A stretch of 7,510 bases of DNA from Fidelibacterota bacterium (GTDB lineage Bacteria; Fidelibacterota; Fidelibacteria; Fidelibacterales; Fidelibacteraceae). The position numbers and the translations under genes were made by a program. The stretch lies in the NCBI GenBank assembly GCA_030596185.1, contig JAUVKP010000047.1:1-7510 (forward strand), in the 5' to 3' direction. Positions 6,240 to 7,510 of the stretch are shown piece by piece. The notes under the pieces were generated by a model, which did not search any database, was not told the DNA's origin, and worked only from the letters and a program-made list of their open reading frames with translations. Position 1 is the stretch's first letter, and every line of letters starts with the position of its first letter.

Positions 6240-6579
6240 GACACAAGTCGCGGCAATTGGCCACTTGAAAGATGACATTCCGGAATTCAAAGCCGGAGAT
6301 ACGCTGGTCGTAGACGTTAAAGTCCGCGAAGGCGATAAAGAACGTATTCAGCAATTCAAAGGTATTTGTATTGCACGCAAAGGTACAGGGATCAATGCTA
6401 CATTTATGGTAAGAAAAATTTCTAACGGTGTTGGCGTAGAACGTATTTTCCCGGTACATTCACCGAATGTTGCAAAGATCGAAAGAATCACGATTGGTAA
6501 AGTTCGCAGATCAAAAATTTACTACATTCGTGAGCTTAAAGGCAAGAAAGCGACCCGCGTCAAAGAATTACGCAAATAG
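6232..6579 (+). CDS. rplS: Ribosomal protein L19 (bL19)
   Basis: The 115-aa length is exactly typical of L19, a 50S protein at the interface with the 30S subunit (bridges B6 and B8). Diagnostic stretches are [22 protein letters not shown] (19-40), [21 protein letters not shown] (42-62), [15 protein letters not shown] (66-80) and the basic end [20 protein letters not shown]. Its start codon overlaps the trmD stop by 8 nt, which indicates coupled translation. It is the last gene of the operon; rnhB, a frequent next gene in other bacteria, is absent. Confidence 0.98.
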   Translation: MDKTQVAAIGHLKDDIPEFKAGDTLVVDVKVREGDKERIQQFKGICIARKGTGINATFMVRKISNGVGVERIFPVHSPNVAKIERITIGKVRRSKIYYIRELKGKKATRVKELRK

Positions 6580-6602
6580 TCGTATTTTTACTTGCAATTA
6601 GG

Positions 6603-6631
6603 GGCGAAAAACATTAAAATTTTCGGCTTTT
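6603..6631 (+). terminator. Weak candidate terminator after rplS
   Basis: CGAAAA (6605-6610) pairs with TTTTCG (6620-6625), extended by one G-C pair past a G·G mismatch, and is followed by TTTT. The stem is short and AT-rich, so part of the operon transcript may read on into the tRNA. Confidence 0.35.
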
Positions 6632-6645
6632 GAAATTGATATTTT

Positions 6646-6651
6646 TATAAT
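6646..6651 (+). promoter_or_regulatory. -10 box of the tRNA-Phe gene
   Basis: A perfect TATAAT stands 6 nt before the mature tRNA 5' end, which puts a start point at or just before it. No convincing -35 hexamer is seen at 16-19 bp. Confidence 0.5.
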
Positions 6652-6657
6652 ATCCGT

Positions 6658-6730
6658 GGCTCTGTAGCTCAGTCGGTAGAGCAGGGGACTGAAAATCCCT
6701 GTGTCCCTGGTTCGATTCCGGGTGGAGCCA
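6658..6730 (+). tRNA. tRNA-Phe (anticodon GAA)
   Basis: The full cloverleaf can be drawn by hand. The acceptor stem is GGCTCTG/TGGAGCC with two G·T pairs, followed by T8-A9. The D stem is GCTC/GAGC, and the anticodon stem GGGGA/TCCCT has loop CTGAAAA with GAA at 34-36. The T stem is CCTGG/CCGGG with loop TTCGATT, and the discriminator is A. The 3' CCA is not encoded (the next bases are CAC) and must be added by the CCA enzyme. It decodes UUC and UUU. It has its own -10 box and a strong terminator 10 nt later, and marks the boundary between the core operon and the right-hand accessory-looking DNA. Confidence 0.97.
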
Positions 6731-6740
6731 CACTTAACTA

Positions 6741-6775
6741 CCCTGTAAACAATAGTTTACAGGGTTTGTTTTTTT
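6741..6775 (+). terminator. Rho-independent terminator of tRNA-Phe
   Basis: The perfect 10-bp stem CCCTGTAAAC (6741-6750) / GTTTACAGGG (6755-6764) has the loop AATA and the tail TTTGTTTTTTT. Confidence 0.93.
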
Positions 6776-6840
6776 AGGCCAATTTGTTGTGAAATATAGC
6801 CAAAACAGGCGAAAAATGGGCAATTATGATAGGGATGGTC

Positions 6841-6880
6841 GTTTTTTGGTCAGTTTTTGGGCAACACGATACCAAAAAAC
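6841..6880. repeat. Inverted repeat GTTTTTTGGT / ACCAAAAAAC
   Basis: The two arms are exact 10-bp reverse complements around a 20-nt loop. No T-run follows, so it is not a standard terminator. Confidence 0.6.
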
Positions 6881-7052
6881 AGAGCAAAACTCGCCATATA
6901 ATATCTATTATATTGCAAAAAGCCACCTGGGTAGTAGTTTGACAGATCAGTGTGTTTGAATAGAGAAATTAAAACAACCCTTTTGTGATTATAAATATTA
7001 TTGTACATTATAGAGTATCAACGAAGCTAAGCAGATCATTGAAACCTGAAAA

Positions 7053-7068
7053 GATGATTATAATCATC
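7053..7068. promoter_or_regulatory. Perfect 16-bp palindrome, candidate operator
   Basis: GATGATTATAATCATC reads the same on both strands and lies 110 bp before the GTPase start. A half-site match, TGATTATA, occurs at 6986-6993. The symmetry and place suit a dimeric repressor site; the regulator is unknown. Confidence 0.4.
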
Positions 7069-7178
7069 ACAACTCTATGGTTTATTAAATTAGATGCCTC
7101 AGATGACGGTTTATACTAACACATGACACTGTCTGAATATAAGGGAAATTCTTTTGCCAAAAGTATATAGGAATCCAT

Positions 7179-7510
7179 ATGACCACAAGGAATAATAATC
7201 TAACACATAAAGAAATCCTTAAATTTATTGAAAACCAACCCATCCGGATATCTATATTTGGGGAATTCAGTTCGGGTAAAACAACTCTAATTAATGGGCT
7301 GATTGGTGAAGCTATCTTATCGGTTGCTGTTGATCCAACTACTGCAGTGCCAACATATATCCGTTTTGCAAATGAGTTTAATATTTTAGTTCTTCTCAAG
7401 AATGGTAATAAATTACGATTATTTGAGGACAACCCTCCCTTTTGGACCTGTTTTGTGGGTCGGCAATCTGTATTAAACACTCTTAAGAAACAGGAAGCAA
7501 TGATTCGGAA
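7179..7510 (+). CDS. Dynamin-like GTPase, N-terminal fragment (runs off the window)
   Basis: The frame is open from ATG 7179 to the window end (110 residues). AGGA (7169-7172) lies 6 nt upstream and an in-frame stop at 7140 excludes longer starts. The short N-terminal helix (LTHKEILKFIENQ) leads into strand IRISIFG and the P-loop GEFSSGKTT (28-36). PTTAVPT (53-59) follows with the switch threonine. The GEFSSGKTTLIN form and the PTTA-type G2 motif are those of bacterial dynamin-like proteins, not of Era/Der-type GTPases. Such proteins remodel membranes; some act in phage defence (the LeoA/Eleos type) or in membrane repair. The G3 and G4 motifs and the helical stalk lie outside the window, so neither full length nor subfamily can be judged. 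It follows a tRNA gene and a long non-coding gap, which suggests an accessory locus. Confidence 0.85.
   Translation, partial: MTTRNNNLTHKEILKFIENQPIRISIFGEFSSGKTTLINGLIGEAILSVAVDPTTAVPTYIRFANEFNILVLLKNGNKLRLFEDNPPFWTCFVGRQSVLNTLKKQEAMIR

Larger units (their letters stand above)
6776..7178. other. AT-rich non-coding stretch with inverted repeats
   Basis: About 400 bp without a convincing gene on either strand. It holds the exact 10-bp inverted repeat GTTTTTTGGT (6841-6850) / ACCAAAAAAC (6871-6880), the short dyad ATATAATA-TC-TATTATAT (6896-6913) and a 16-bp palindrome at 7053-7068. TTGTGA (6983-6988) and CATTAT (7006-7011), 17 bp apart, are a poor promoter pair. No clear promoter for the following GTPase gene stands out. 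Confidence 0.6.

Noticed and set aside
6720..6935. AGCCAC at 6725-6732 and again at about 6921-6926 as att repeats of an integrated element
   Set aside because: Only about 6 bp are shared, which is expected by chance; real att repeats at tRNA genes are usually 15 bp or longer.
7085..7480. Minus-strand 131-aa frame over the GTPase start
   Set aside because: It lies opposite a clear dynamin P-loop coding region and shows no recognisable domain or good start signal.

Overview
The window looks like chromosomal DNA of an uncultured FCB-group bacterium, possibly Cloacimonadota-like. The evidence is a Por-type (type IX secretion) C-terminal sorting domain at the left edge, moderate-to-low GC, and TrmD/RimM sequences with a Bacteroidetes/FCB flavour. 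The ffh-rpsP-khpA-rimM-trmD-rplS order is closer to the Firmicutes-type arrangement than to Bacteroides. The phylum is an inference; no marker here is decisive.

Layout. (1) 1-156: 3' end of a secreted T9SS-sorted protein, closed by a strong terminator. (2) 157-397: a non-coding stretch with a regular array of ATTG-N3-CAAT dyads every 24-25 bp, leading into (3) a 646-aa membrane polyferredoxin (398-2338) of the NapH/NosR/CcoG type. It has a long C-terminal part that resembles degenerate heavy-metal-associated (HMA) modules. (4) 2339-2726: a terminator hairpin, a 133-bp nested inverted repeat, a heptanucleotide repeat and a likely promoter. (5) 2727-6579: a compact housekeeping operon for the signal recognition particle GTPase (ffh), ribosomal protein S16 with a long acidic tail (rpsP), KH-domain RNA-binding protein (khpA), 16S rRNA processing factor (rimM), tRNA m1G37 methyltransferase (trmD) and ribosomal protein L19 (rplS). 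All genes are on the + strand; rimM/trmD overlap by 11 nt and trmD/rplS by 8 nt. (6) 6658-6730: tRNA-Phe(GAA) with its own TATAAT box and a textbook terminator. (7) 6776-7178: about 400 bp of AT-rich non-coding DNA with several inverted repeats, including a perfect 16-bp palindrome. (8) 7179-end: the N-terminus of a dynamin-like GTPase, cut off by the window edge.

The operon couples membrane protein targeting (Ffh) to ribosome assembly and translation fidelity (S16, KhpA, RimM, TrmD, L19) and is ordinary. The less ordinary parts are the phased dyad array before the polyferredoxin, the HMA-like tail of that protein, the nested inverted-repeat element, and the change from core genes to a dynamin-like GTPase just past a tRNA gene, which could be the edge of an accessory island.
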